A DNA stretch of 64,000 nucleotides from Schauerella aestuarii (GTDB lineage: Bacteria > Pseudomonadota > Gammaproteobacteria > Burkholderiales > Burkholderiaceae_B). Below are positions 53,760-62,739 of this stretch, piece by piece. The translations under genes and the position numbers were made by a program. The stretch covers positions 372,001-436,000 of the forward strand of contig NZ_SIZW01000040.1 of assembly GCF_009866805.1 (NCBI RefSeq). The letters are read 5' to 3'. A model generated the notes under the pieces. The model was given only the letters and a program-made list of their open reading frames with translations. It was not told the DNA's origin and did not search any database. Position 1 is the first letter of the stretch. Each line of letters opens with the position of its first letter.

Positions 53760-54629
53760 CTACCGCGCAAATCGCCGCGTGCCCGCCACGCACAGCACCA
53801 CTGCCGAGGTCGCCACCACCATCGACCATGCAACGGGCTCGCGCAGTAGCAACGCCGCCAGCGCCAGGCCCATGAAAGGCTGGAGCAATTGGAGTTGGCC
53901 CACCGCTGCAATACCGCCTTGCGCCAAGCCGCGATACCAGAAGAAAAAACCGATAAGCATGCTGAATAGCGATACGTAAGCCAGGCCGCCCCAGGCTTGC
54001 CACGTGATCTCGCCCCAGGCGGCGGGGGCGATCAGTGCACTTGCGATTGCCATGAAAGGCAGGCAAACCACGAGCGCCCATGAAATCACCTGCCAGCCGC
54101 CAAGGTGACGCGACAGGCGAGCGCCTTCGGCGTAGCCAAAGCCGCACACGATGACTGCCGCAAGCATGTACAGATCGCCGATCAAGGACGATGGGCCGTC
54201 GTGCTTGAGAAACGCGAAACTCCCCACACAGGCGCTGCCAAGCATCGCAAACAACCAGAATGCAGGCCGAGGCCGCTCGCCGCCGCGCACGACGGCGAAG
54301 ATCGCGGTGGCCAAGGGCAGTAAACCAATGAAGACGACCGAGCGCGCTGCGGTGATGTGTGTGAGCGCGAGTGCCGTCAGAAGCGGAAATCCCACCACCA
54401 CGCCGAGAGCGATCCAGACGAGCGGCATCATGTCGCGGTTTGCCGGCCGGTGAACGCGGAAGATCAGCAGCAACGCGAGTGCAGCCACGCCGGCGATCGT
54501 GGCGCGCGCCGTGGTCAGAAATATGGGATCGAAGCCGGCAACGGCCAAGCGTGTGGCCGGGAGCGAACCGCTGAAGATCAAGACGCCGATCGCGCCATTG
54601 AGCCAGCCGCTGGATTGGGTTTTCATCAT
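53760..54629 (-). CDS. EamA/DMT-family transporter
   Basis: The 289-residue protein has ten hydrophobic helices in two EamA repeats: GAIGVLIFSGSLPATRLAVAGFDPIFLTTARATIAGVAAL and SSLIGDLYMLAAVIVCGFGYAEGARL, with VGQLQLLQPFMGLALAALLLREPV near the end. Such carriers export amino acids or metabolites. Start 54629 (MMKTQSSGWL) fits the family; an upstream extension is less likely. It is divergent from the large operon that follows. Confidence 0.88.
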   Translation of the reverse strand: MMKTQSSGWLNGAIGVLIFSGSLPATRLAVAGFDPIFLTTARATIAGVAALALLLIFRVHRPANRDMMPLVWIALGVVVGFPLLTALALTHITAARSVVFIGLLPLATAIFAVVRGGERPRPAFWLFAMLGSACVGSFAFLKHDGPSSLIGDLYMLAAVIVCGFGYAEGARLSRHLGGWQVISWALVVCLPFMAIASALIAPAAWGEITWQAWGGLAYVSLFSMLIGFFFWYRGLAQGGIAAVGQLQLLQPFMGLALAALLLREPVAWSMVVATSAVVLCVAGTRRFAR

Positions 54630-54803
54630 GGCAATCAAGGTGAACCGATCTGGATCATGCCGGATGTGCCCGATGATCGCCATGCACGCCCGATCGCATC
54701 TTGAGTCGCCCTGTATTGGCATTCGCGCCGATACAGTTCCGTTCGGCGGCGTCGTCCCCGCCGGAAGGTTGATCACGTTTTCCCTCAGTTCCGAAATTTA
54801 CTG

Positions 54804-54831
54804 TTGACACAAGTTTGCGTGGTGCTAGAGT
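54804..54831 (+). promoter_or_regulatory. strong promoter of the FAD oxidase-kinase-ABC operon
   Basis: TTGACA (54804-54809), 16 bp, then TAGAGT (54826-54831) with a TGC extended element before it. The predicted start is near 54838, giving a 5' leader of about 150 bases. Confidence 0.7.
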
Positions 54832-54836
54832 ACGAA

Positions 54837-54852
54837 CAAACGTTTGCGCAAA
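54837..54852. promoter_or_regulatory. overlapping LacI-type palindromes at the transcription start
   Basis: CAAACGTTTG (54837-54846) and TTTGCGCAAA (54843-54852) are perfect palindromes sharing four bases. AAACGTTT is the common LacI/GalR-family core with central CG. Position over the start of transcription fits a repressor. No LacI gene is in the window. Confidence 0.6.
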
Positions 54853-54991
54853 TGTGCATGCGACAAGAAGAACGCATACGGAGACACGTCATGAGATCCA
54901 GTTTCGCTGGTCCTGGCACGCGCTGCCCGGCCCTCGCTGAAGTCGAGTTCCACGTCGAAGTTGAAGTCATGATCGCTAAGGTGCGAACATC

Positions 54992-56500
54992 ATGAGCGGC
55001 GTAACGGTTTTCCCGGTCGACGGTGCGTCGCACGATGCGATTCCAGCCGAGTGGCGGGCGCATACCTTGTCGGATGCCCATCGGGCGCAGTTGGTGAAAC
55101 TGGTAGGCGAAGGAGGGGTGCTGACGGCGCCTGCCGATCGATACACCTACTGCCGCGACCGTTTGCCTTTCGGCACGTTTCGTTTACGGGTGGGCAAATT
55201 GCCTGCCACATTGCCCGCTGCCATTGTGTGCCCCGCCGATGAGGCCGCGCTGCAGGCCGTCATCGCCTGGGCGGTGGAGGCACAGATTGCGCTGATTCCG
55301 TTCGGCGCGGGTTCTGGCGTGCTGGGTGGCACGATGCCCTTGAACTGCGAGGTGATGGTCGACCTGAAGCGCATGAACCGCATCGTCGAGATCAACGAGA
55401 TCGATGGCACGGTCACGGTGCAAGCCGGCATGAACGGCGGGCAGTTTGAAGCGGCGCTCAATGCGCGCGGGTACACGGCCGGGCATTTGCCGCAGTCGAT
55501 CAATATGTCGACGGTGGGCGGCTGGGCGGCCTGTCGCGGCGCGGGGCAGGCGTCGTCCCGCTACGGCAAGATCGAAGACATGGTCGTGGGCTTGAAAGCG
55601 CTGCTCCCCAACGCGCAACCTTTGGAAGTACGCGCCGTCGCGCGGCGTGCCGTGGGCCCCAGCATCAAGGACCTCATGGTGGGTTCCGAAGGAGTGTTCG
55701 GGTTTATTACGCAACTCACTTTGCGCATGTGGCGGCTGCCGGCTCATGAAGCTGGAGCGGTGCTGGCCTTTCCCACGTTGCAGGCGGGGTTTGACGCACT
55801 GCGCGAGATTATCCAAAGCGAGCTTCGTCCTGCGGTGATGCGTTTGTATGACGAGATGGAAAGCCATCAGCGCACCAAGGATATTGCGGCGTTCGCGCAC
55901 AAGCCGATCCTGTGCATCCTGAAGTTCAGCGGTTTGCGCGAGCTGGCCGAAGTGGAGCAGCGCCTGTCGCTGGCGATCTGCGCTGCGCACGGCGGCGAGT
56001 TGACCGACGATGGGCCGTACCGGCATTGGGAAACAACGCGGTATCAGTCGTATTCGATCCAATGGCAAACCGGCGGCTATTACATGGACACGATCGAAGT
56101 GACCGGCACGTGGACCGGCTTGCCGCATATGTATGCCGCGATGAGCGAGGCGGTGCATGCCCTGCATCCGGACATCCATTTCGGCGCGCACTGGTCGCAT
56201 ATTTACGCCGAGGGTGCCTGTCAGTACATGACGGTGCGCTTGCCGCCGATGCCGGACGACGATGTGGCGTTGGCGCTCCATCGCAAAGCCTGGGATGTGG
56301 TCGAGCGTTTGTGTCTGGCGCACGGCGGATCGATCGCTCATCACCACGGCGCGGGACTCTTTCGCAATGCCTGGCTGCGCGAAGAGCTCAACACCGGAAT
56401 GGATGTGCTGCAGATCATCAAGGACGGCATCGATCCCGGCAACCTGCTCAATCCAGGCAAGCTCGGTTTGCGTGCCGCGCCAGGTGCAATCGTTCTGTAG
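54992..56500 (+). CDS. AGPS-like FAD-binding oxidase/dehydrogenase
   Basis: The 502-residue flavoprotein has a PCMH-type FAD domain at about 70-250 (PADEAALQAVIAWAVEAQIALIPFGAGSGVLGG; PQSINMSTVGGWAACRGAGQ) and a C-terminal FAD-oxidase domain with HWSHIYAEGACQYMTV and the triple histidine HHH at 450-452 (HHHGAGLFRNAW). That triple His and length match the alkyldihydroxyacetonephosphate-synthase/D-2-hydroxyacid dehydrogenase branch; bacterial members such as E. coli YgcU lie beside FGGY kinases. It probably oxidises a hydroxy group of a polyol-phosphate or hydroxyacid. AAGGTG precedes the start. It is the first gene of the operon. Confidence 0.88.
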   Translation: MSGVTVFPVDGASHDAIPAEWRAHTLSDAHRAQLVKLVGEGGVLTAPADRYTYCRDRLPFGTFRLRVGKLPATLPAAIVCPADEAALQAVIAWAVEAQIALIPFGAGSGVLGGTMPLNCEVMVDLKRMNRIVEINEIDGTVTVQAGMNGGQFEAALNARGYTAGHLPQSINMSTVGGWAACRGAGQASSRYGKIEDMVVGLKALLPNAQPLEVRAVARRAVGPSIKDLMVGSEGVFGFITQLTLRMWRLPAHEAGAVLAFPTLQAGFDALREIIQSELRPAVMRLYDEMESHQRTKDIAAFAHKPILCILKFSGLRELAEVEQRLSLAICAAHGGELTDDGPYRHWETTRYQSYSIQWQTGGYYMDTIEVTGTWTGLPHMYAAMSEAVHALHPDIHFGAHWSHIYAEGACQYMTVRLPPMPDDDVALALHRKAWDVVERLCLAHGGSIAHHHGAGLFRNAWLREELNTGMDVLQIIKDGIDPGNLLNPGKLGLRAAPGAIVL

Positions 56501-56538
56501 TCCTCGTTTGCTTATCCGACCTCATTCGCGGAGTCGAC

Positions 56539-56838
56539 ATGCCGTTGTTACCCGAAGATATTGCGACGTTGAACACCTGTGCATTCTGTCCCAACACGTG
56601 CCGCCCCTCCTATCCAGCGCGGGCCGACCTGCAGATCGAGGCGCAGACGCCGTCGGCATTGAGTCTGCTCACACTGGCGGTGCTGGCCCGGCGCGTGCAA
56701 CGCGACAGTGATACGTTGCATGCCCTGTCACGTCGCGATGCCGCAGACGCGAGCCGCGGTCACTGCACCTATGGCTTCGATATGCCTGCCGTACTGACAC
56801 GCGCGCTGGATCAGACCGAGGATGTCTCTCATGGCTGA
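56539..56838 (+). CDS. small four-cysteine protein, 99 aa
   Basis: The protein starts MPLLPEDIATLNTCAFCPNTCRPSYP and has cysteines at 14, 17, 21 and 76 (C-x2-C-x3-C ... C in SRGHCTYGFD). That is the right number for a [4Fe-4S] cluster or a zinc site, but it is not a standard ferredoxin. The helix between is hydrophobic (LSLLTLAVLARRV). GGAG lies five bases before ATG, and its end overlaps the kinase start by eight bases. It is most likely a subunit or electron acceptor for the FAD oxidase just upstream. No CCG-domain partner (GlcF type) is present, so this may replace it. Confidence 0.75.
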   Translation: MPLLPEDIATLNTCAFCPNTCRPSYPARADLQIEAQTPSALSLLTLAVLARRVQRDSDTLHALSRRDAADASRGHCTYGFDMPAVLTRALDQTEDVSHG

Positions 56839-58396
56839 CTTGGCATCGCAGGCCTGGCTGATGGGCATCGATCTGGGTGCGGGCAGCTTGAAGACGATGG
56901 TAGTGACCCCGGACGGTCGTGTGGCGGGCAGCGCCTCGGCTGACGTGGTGACGCATACGCCGCACGCGCGCTGGAGCGAGCAGGATCCGATGGACTGGTG
57001 GCGTGCCTTGTGCGAAACCGTGCCGCGCGCCTTGGCCGAAGCAGGCATCGGCGCCGACGCCATTGCCGCGATTTCTTTCAGTGCCGGTGCGCACACGCCG
57101 GTTCTGGAAGACGCCGACGGCCGCGTCTTGCGGCCCGCCATATTGTGGAGTGACCAACGCAGTGGCGCGGAGGTGGCCGAGCTGTTGAATCGGCATGGCG
57201 ATCGTATTTTCGAGCTGTCGATGAACCGTCCCTCGCCGACCTGGACGATGCCGCAGTTCATGTGGCTGACCCGGCATGAGCCCGATGTGGTACGCGCCAC
57301 GCGGCGGGTATACGTCGCCAAGGATTGGTTGCGATCGCGTTTGACCGGCGATTGGGTCACCGATCGCACAGAGGCTGTGGGCACGATGCTGTTCGATACA
57401 GCACGCGATGCATGGTCTGCCGAATTGTGCGACATGATTGGCTGGGATGTCGCCACCTTGCCGCCGCTCACGACGCCCGCAAGCGTGGTGGGCGAGGTGA
57501 GTGCGGCCGCAGCGCTTCAGTCGGGCTTGCGCGCCGGCACGCCGGTGGTTTGCGGCACGTCCGACACATCGATCGAGACCTTTGGCGCCGGCTCAGTGCG
57601 CCCGGGCGACGGCACGATCAAGCTGGCGACCGCCGGCACGGTCAGTGTGGTGGGCGACCGGCCGCAGTTGCACCCCAGCCTGATCAACTACCCCTTGGCC
57701 GTTCCCGGCCTTTGGTACGCGATCAGCGGCACCAATAGCTGTGCCTCGGCGCATCGTTGGTTGCGCGATGCCTTTTTCATGGCGCCGGGCCGCAAGGGCA
57801 GCGAGGTGTTCGCCGAGATGGATGCCATGGCCGCGCAAATCGCGCCCGGGGCGGATGGCCTTCTGTTCCATCCCTATCTGCAAGGCGAACGTGCGCCCTA
57901 TTGGGATCCCATGCTGCGCGCCGATTTTGTGGGATTGACGTTCGCGCACCATCGCGGTCATCTGGTGCGCGCCTTGTACGAAGGGATTGCGTTTTCGTTG
58001 CGCGATGTGCTTGAGCAATTCCGGGCGTTGAAGATGCCGATGGCGTCTGCACGGATCATTGGGGGTGGGGCGCATAGTGCCACCTGGCGGCAGATCGTGG
58101 CCGATGTGCTCGATCTCGAGATTCATCTGCCCGAAACGGTGGACGCGTCATATGGGGCAGCATTGTTGGCGGGCGTGGGGGTGGGGGTGTTCGGCAGCGA
58201 ACGTGAGGCAGCAGCCTGTGCGCGCGTGATTGCCACGGCCCGGCCCGATGCCGCGCGCGCCGCGTTCTACGACGATCTCTTTGCGCTTTACAAGCAGGCG
58301 CAGGCGGGCCTGGCACCGGTGTCGCATGGCCTGGCGCGATTGACCCAACCCCGTGCAGTGGCGCAGTCCGCGCCGGCGCTTACGGCAGCGAGGTAG
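56831..58396 (+). CDS. FGGY-family carbohydrate kinase
   Basis: The 521-residue kinase has MGIDLGAGSLKTMVVTPDG (phosphate 1), ILWSDQRSGAEVAELL, a second ATPase half with CGTSDTSIETFGAGSVRPGD, KLATAGTVSVVGDRP and ARIIGGGAHSATWRQIVADVLDLEIHLP (adenosine/FGGY signature). It phosphorylates a sugar or polyol; xylulokinase-like features do not fix the substrate. Start 56831 has GAGG nine bases upstream; an ATG at 56822 is also possible. It is next to a YgcU-like oxidase and upstream of an importer, like E. coli YgcE with YgcU. Confidence 0.92.
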   Translation: MADLASQAWLMGIDLGAGSLKTMVVTPDGRVAGSASADVVTHTPHARWSEQDPMDWWRALCETVPRALAEAGIGADAIAAISFSAGAHTPVLEDADGRVLRPAILWSDQRSGAEVAELLNRHGDRIFELSMNRPSPTWTMPQFMWLTRHEPDVVRATRRVYVAKDWLRSRLTGDWVTDRTEAVGTMLFDTARDAWSAELCDMIGWDVATLPPLTTPASVVGEVSAAAALQSGLRAGTPVVCGTSDTSIETFGAGSVRPGDGTIKLATAGTVSVVGDRPQLHPSLINYPLAVPGLWYAISGTNSCASAHRWLRDAFFMAPGRKGSEVFAEMDAMAAQIAPGADGLLFHPYLQGERAPYWDPMLRADFVGLTFAHHRGHLVRALYEGIAFSLRDVLEQFRALKMPMASARIIGGGAHSATWRQIVADVLDLEIHLPETVDASYGAALLAGVGVGVFGSEREAAACARVIATARPDAARAAFYDDLFALYKQAQAGLAPVSHGLARLTQPRAVAQSAPALTAAR

Positions 58397-58398
58397 CC

Positions 58399-59532
58399 AT
58401 GGCAGGCATCGTTCTCGATCGAGTCAAGAAACGGTTTGGCGCCGTCGATGTGGTGGAGTCGCTATCGCTCGAGGTGGCCGACGGCGAGTTCGTGGTGCTG
58501 GTGGGGCCGTCGGGGTGTGGGAAGTCGACGACGTTGCGCATTGTGGCGGGCCTGGAAGATCTGACGGGGGGAACCGTGTCCATCGGCGGGCGGGATGTGA
58601 CGGCGTTGGAGCCCAAGGATCGCAACATTGCGATGGTGTTTCAGAACTACGCCCTTTATCCGCACAAAACGGTTTATGAGAATCTCGCCTTCGGCCTGCG
58701 CCTTCGCAAAACGCCGGCTGAAGATATCAAGACGCAAGTGAATTGGGCCGCCGGGATGTTGGGCATCGAGAAGCTGCTCGATCGCAAGCCGCGCCAGCTG
58801 TCCGGTGGCCAGATGCAGCGCGTGTCGTTGGGCAGGGCGCTGGTGCGCCGCCCTGACGCGTTCCTGCTCGATGAACCGCTCTCGAATCTGGATGCCAAAC
58901 TGCGCGTGCATATGCGTGAGGAAATCGGACTCCTGCACAAACGTATCGGCACCAGCATGATCTACGTCACCCACGATCAGGTCGAGGCCATGACGCTGGG
59001 CGATCGCATCGTGGTGATGCATGGCGGGCGGGCGCAGCAGATTGGCACACCACTGAACATCTACGATGAGCCGGCCAACCGGTTCGTGGCGGGATTTCTG
59101 GGCGCACCCGAAATGAACTTCATTGAGGGTACGGTGGCTGCGAACGACGGCACCTTGCGGTTTTCCGGCGGCGGCATCGACGTAACGGTGCCGACGGGAC
59201 GGTTCGTGCTGCCCCCAGGCGCAGGACCGCATCCCGTCACGTTGGGGATCCGCCCGGAGCATCTGCGTCTCGATGGCCATGCGGCACCGGGCACGGTTGG
59301 GATCGCCGATCACATCCATCTCTCGGCAACGGTCAAGCTCATCGAACAGATGGGCGCGCAAACCATGATGATTTGCGACACCGGCGACGGTCGCGCGTTG
59401 CGCGTGCTCTCCGAACGCAGTGACGATCACCGAGTGGGTGCGTCTTGCGCATTGGCGGTATGCCGTACGCGCGTGCATCTTTTCGACACGACGACAGGAA
59501 CGAGTTTATTGAACGCAGCACCGCTGCAGTAA
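58399..59532 (+). CDS. UgpC/MsmK/MalK-type ABC ATPase
   Basis: The 377-residue protein has Walker A GPSGCGKST, Q-loop MVFQNYALYPHKTVYENL, signature LSGGQMQRVSLGRAL, Walker B FLLDEPLSNLDAKLR, H-loop VTHDQVEAMTLGDR and a C-terminal TOBE/MalK regulatory domain with LGIRPEHLRL. It drives CUT1-family importers for sugars, polyols or glycerol-phosphate. It starts 2 bp after the kinase stop and belongs with the binding protein and two permeases downstream. Confidence 0.95.
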   Translation: MAGIVLDRVKKRFGAVDVVESLSLEVADGEFVVLVGPSGCGKSTTLRIVAGLEDLTGGTVSIGGRDVTALEPKDRNIAMVFQNYALYPHKTVYENLAFGLRLRKTPAEDIKTQVNWAAGMLGIEKLLDRKPRQLSGGQMQRVSLGRALVRRPDAFLLDEPLSNLDAKLRVHMREEIGLLHKRIGTSMIYVTHDQVEAMTLGDRIVVMHGGRAQQIGTPLNIYDEPANRFVAGFLGAPEMNFIEGTVAANDGTLRFSGGGIDVTVPTGRFVLPPGAGPHPVTLGIRPEHLRLDGHAAPGTVGIADHIHLSATVKLIEQMGAQTMMICDTGDGRALRVLSERSDDHRVGASCALAVCRTRVHLFDTTTGTSLLNAAPLQ

Positions 59533-59589
59533 CCCTCTCACGGCCGTACCGACAACAAGACGCCTGAGCGTCTGCTCCAGGAGACATAC

Positions 59590-60936
59590 ATGGCTATCGA
59601 TCACACCTGCACGCGCGACAAGCGCCTGGCCGCCTCTGACGCGGTAACGCCCAGCAGTCAAACGCGACGAACGTTGCTTAAAACGGCGGCGGCCGGCGCG
59701 GCGGTCCTGATGGCGCCGGCCATTCACGCGCAGCAGAAGACGATTCGATTCCTGAACGGGGAACCTTCGCGGGAGTCGGTTGCAGCGCTGCGTAATGTGG
59801 CCGCAGAGTACGAGAAGAAGACGGGCGTGAAGGTCGTCATCGATACGGTGCCGTCGGACGAGTCATTCGGCAAAATCCAGGCGTCCATCTCTTCGGGCGC
59901 GCCTTACGACATCGGCACGCTGGCGTTTGCGGGCCACGTGCTGATCCTTGCGGACGCGGGAAAACTGGTGCCGCTCACCTCGCTGGTCAGCCGCTACAAG
60001 TGGGGGCCGCGCATCATGTTCCCCATCAATAACGAGCAGTATTGGTATCCCTACGACTACAACTTCTGCTGGCTGTACTACCGCAAGGATCTTTATCAGG
60101 CGAAGAACCTGAAAGTACCCACCACGTGGGATGAAATGGTGCACAACACGACCGCGTTGACCGGCGACAACCGCTTCGGCTGCGCGCAGCCGCTGGGTGC
60201 CAATCAGGCGGCGCAGTGGATGAGTTTGGGGTACATGTGGGCCGATGGGGTGTCGATGCTGGACGACAACTTCAAGCTCATCCTGGACAGCCCGACAATC
60301 AAGCCGCGGGCGGCGGCCTACCTCGACATGATGAAGCGTCTGTATCCCACGATGCCGCCGGGGATGACGCAGGCCGTGTTCGCGACCGTGTTGGGGCAGT
60401 ATTCTGGCGGTCAGATTGCACACGCGCCGTATGCCGGCCGCCTCATGGAAGTGCTCGATCAGCGCGCGCCGGAATTGGCCGCGCAAACGGGCGTCTTCAT
60501 GTACCCGGACAGTACCGGGCGGGCTCGGGCGGTCAATCACGGCTACGACGGATGGGTGGTGCTCGATACGCCGATGCGGGAAGAGTCGCTCAAGTTCATG
60601 GAATGGTTTACCGAAAATCACTACATCGATTTTCTCCATTCGGCGCCGCTGCATTTCCAACCGCCACGCATGGATGTGTATGACGACAAGCGGTGGCAGG
60701 ACAACGCGATGATCAAGAAATACGCCGAACTGGTGACGTTCATGAAGAGCATTCTGACGCGCGACGACGTCATCATCCGGTCGGTGGACACGGAAGGGCC
60801 GCGGATCGATCTGCGGCCGGCCAAGATGTTCGAAACCTACGCCATATGCGAGGCGATCCAGAACCGATTGCTGAAGGATATGCCGGCCAATGAAGCGCTG
60901 GAGCTGGCCTGCGCCAAGTACCGCACGGTGTTGTAG
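59590..60936 (+). CDS. extracellular solute-binding protein, Tat-type leader
   Basis: The 448-residue protein begins with a leader containing TRRTLLKTAAAGAAVLMAP, a twin-arginine motif and hydrophobic core ending in AIHAQQ. The mature part is of the bacterial sugar/polyol (SBP_bac_1) type, with YYRKDLYQAKNLKVPTTWDEMV, VNHGYDGWVVLDTP and a late LEWF-like EWFTENHYIDFLH. Export folded through Tat is unusual for sugar binders but occurs in Bordetella relatives. GGAG lies before ATG 59590. It provides substrate capture for the importer. Confidence 0.92.
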   Translation: MAIDHTCTRDKRLAASDAVTPSSQTRRTLLKTAAAGAAVLMAPAIHAQQKTIRFLNGEPSRESVAALRNVAAEYEKKTGVKVVIDTVPSDESFGKIQASISSGAPYDIGTLAFAGHVLILADAGKLVPLTSLVSRYKWGPRIMFPINNEQYWYPYDYNFCWLYYRKDLYQAKNLKVPTTWDEMVHNTTALTGDNRFGCAQPLGANQAAQWMSLGYMWADGVSMLDDNFKLILDSPTIKPRAAAYLDMMKRLYPTMPPGMTQAVFATVLGQYSGGQIAHAPYAGRLMEVLDQRAPELAAQTGVFMYPDSTGRARAVNHGYDGWVVLDTPMREESLKFMEWFTENHYIDFLHSAPLHFQPPRMDVYDDKRWQDNAMIKKYAELVTFMKSILTRDDVIIRSVDTEGPRIDLRPAKMFETYAICEAIQNRLLKDMPANEALELACAKYRTVL

Positions 60937-61012
60937 CGCCAGCGCGTGCGGAGACGGCGCGATCGCGCACCCGCACGCGTTATTTCACGTCGTTCATTTT
61001 CGGCCGAAGCTT

Positions 61013-61900
61013 ATGCAATCCTTTCGAACGTCCAGCGATCGTCGTCTGTTGATGCTCTTCATCGTGTGCGTGGGCGCTACCTTGCTGCTGATTCTGGGCC
61101 CCGTGCTGCATGCGATCCAACTCAGTCTGTACGAGGCGACTTCGTTCGTGTCGGCGCGCAAGTGGGTGGGGCTCTCGAACTATGCCCGCATCATCGTCGA
61201 CCCGGCATTCTGGCATTCACTGACCGTGGGACTGGTGTTTTCCGTCAGCGCCATCGTGCTGCAGGTGCTGCTGGGCATTGCCTTCGCGCTCTTGCTGGAT
61301 CAGTCGTTTCCCGGGCGCGCGCTAATGCGTGGCATTGCCATTCTGCCCTACATGCTGCCCACGGTCGTCATCGCGATCACCGCACAATGGCTGCTCGACG
61401 GCAGCCTCGGACTCGTCACGCACTGGGCACAGGATCTGGGGTTTGCGCGGCCAGCCTGGTTTGAGAATGGACCGGCGGCGTTGTCGGTGGTTATCACGGC
61501 AAGTGTGTGGACATGGACACCCTTCGTGACGGTATGCTTCCTGGCCGCGTTGCAGACGGTGCCCGGCTCCCTTTACGAAGCGGCACGCGTGGATGGCGCG
61601 GGGCCGATCGCGCGGTTTTTTCACATCACCTTACCGATGCTGGTGCCGATGTTGATGGTGGTGGTGCTGTTGCGCAGCATCTGGATGTTCAACAAGTTCG
61701 ATATTGTGTGGTTGCTGACCAAGGGTGGCCCCTTGTCGGCCACGGAGCATCTGCCGATTCTGGCGTACCGCCGCGCGTTCATGCAGTTCGACGTGGGTGG
61801 GGGCGCAACCGTGGCCACGCTATCGTTTCTGCTGCTGTCGATACTCCTGGCAATCTATTTTCATTTCGTGCCGCTTGACGACAAGGAGGCGCGCTCATGA
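61013..61900 (+). CDS. sugar/polyol ABC transporter permease 1
   Basis: The 295-residue protein has six membrane helices, the MalF/UgpA-type LGPVLHAIQLSLYEATSFVSARKWVGLSNYARII, and the EAA loop SLYEAARVDGAGPIARFFHITLPML. Start 61013 (MQSFRTSSDR) is chosen because it opens the cytoplasmic segment before the first helix; a start inside the binding-protein gene is rejected. It overlaps the next permease by ATGA. Confidence 0.93.
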   Translation: MQSFRTSSDRRLLMLFIVCVGATLLLILGPVLHAIQLSLYEATSFVSARKWVGLSNYARIIVDPAFWHSLTVGLVFSVSAIVLQVLLGIAFALLLDQSFPGRALMRGIAILPYMLPTVVIAITAQWLLDGSLGLVTHWAQDLGFARPAWFENGPAALSVVITASVWTWTPFVTVCFLAALQTVPGSLYEAARVDGAGPIARFFHITLPMLVPMLMVVVLLRSIWMFNKFDIVWLLTKGGPLSATEHLPILAYRRAFMQFDVGGGATVATLSFLLLSILLAIYFHFVPLDDKEARS

Positions 61901-62736
61901 GCCAGCGTCGTAGCGTGGCCGGGCATGCCGGCTTGTTCATCGGCGTGCTGCTGATGGCGATCTGGTCGTTCTTTCCGATCTACTGGATGATCGTGTCGAG
62001 CCTGCGGCCCGAGCGCGACATCTTCAGCGTGCCCAGCCTTATCCCCAAAACGATCGACCCAGGATTGCAGTCCTACAAGAATCTGCTGCACTTGACCGAC
62101 TACTGGCAGCAGTTCATGAACAGCCTGATCGTTGCCGGCGCGGTCGTGGCGGTCAGCTTGGTGGTGTCGGTCGTGGTCGCTTACGTGGTGTCGCGCTTCA
62201 AGGTGCCGGGCAAGTCGCTCATCATCAGCAGCATGCTTTACGCCTATATGTTCCCGCCGCTGCTGCTGGCGATTCCGCTACTGGCGATATTCGCGCGCTG
62301 GGGCTTGGCGGATAGTCTCTTCTCGGTGGTGGTGGCGCATTGCACGATGACGATTCCCTTAGGTGTGTGGCTGTTGTGGGGCTTTTTCAAGGCCATGCCC
62401 ATGCACCTCGAAGAAGCTGCCATGGTCGATGGCTGCACACGCGCGCAGGCCTTCTACAAAGTAGTGCTGCCGTTGTCGTTGCCCGGCATTGTGACCGTGG
62501 CGATTTTTTCGTTTCTGTTGTCGTGGACGGACTACGTATTTGCGTTCGTGCTGCTCAGCAGCGACAGCCAGCAGACGTTGCCTGTGGGGCTGGCGGCCAT
62601 TCTCGGCTCGTTCGATGCGCGTTGGGGCGAGTTGATGGCAGGCGCCACGCTGATCACGCTGCCGCTGTTAGTGATGTTTACCTTTCTCAGCCGCTATTTC
62701 ATACAAGGACTGGCGGCCGGTGCAGTCAAAGGATGA
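61897..62736 (+). CDS. sugar/polyol ABC transporter permease 2
   Basis: The 279-residue protein has six helices, MalG/UgpE-type FFPIYWMIVSSLRPERDIFSVP, and the EAA loop MPMHLEEAAMVDGCTRAQAFYKVVLPLSLPG. It completes the importer with the MalF-like permease and MalK-like ATPase. The start overlaps the previous stop. Confidence 0.94.
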   Translation: MSQRRSVAGHAGLFIGVLLMAIWSFFPIYWMIVSSLRPERDIFSVPSLIPKTIDPGLQSYKNLLHLTDYWQQFMNSLIVAGAVVAVSLVVSVVVAYVVSRFKVPGKSLIISSMLYAYMFPPLLLAIPLLAIFARWGLADSLFSVVVAHCTMTIPLGVWLLWGFFKAMPMHLEEAAMVDGCTRAQAFYKVVLPLSLPGIVTVAIFSFLLSWTDYVFAFVLLSSDSQQTLPVGLAAILGSFDARWGELMAGATLITLPLLVMFTFLSRYFIQGLAAGAVKG

Positions 62737-62739
62737 ACG

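Noticed and set aside
54804-54995. 63-codon frame at the start of the polyol operon
   Set aside because: It begins with a TTG that is the -35 box itself; it cannot be translated from the predicted transcript.
61013-61013. Earlier in-frame permease start near 60890
   Set aside because: It would lie inside the binding-protein coding region and add a non-membrane stretch before the first helix.
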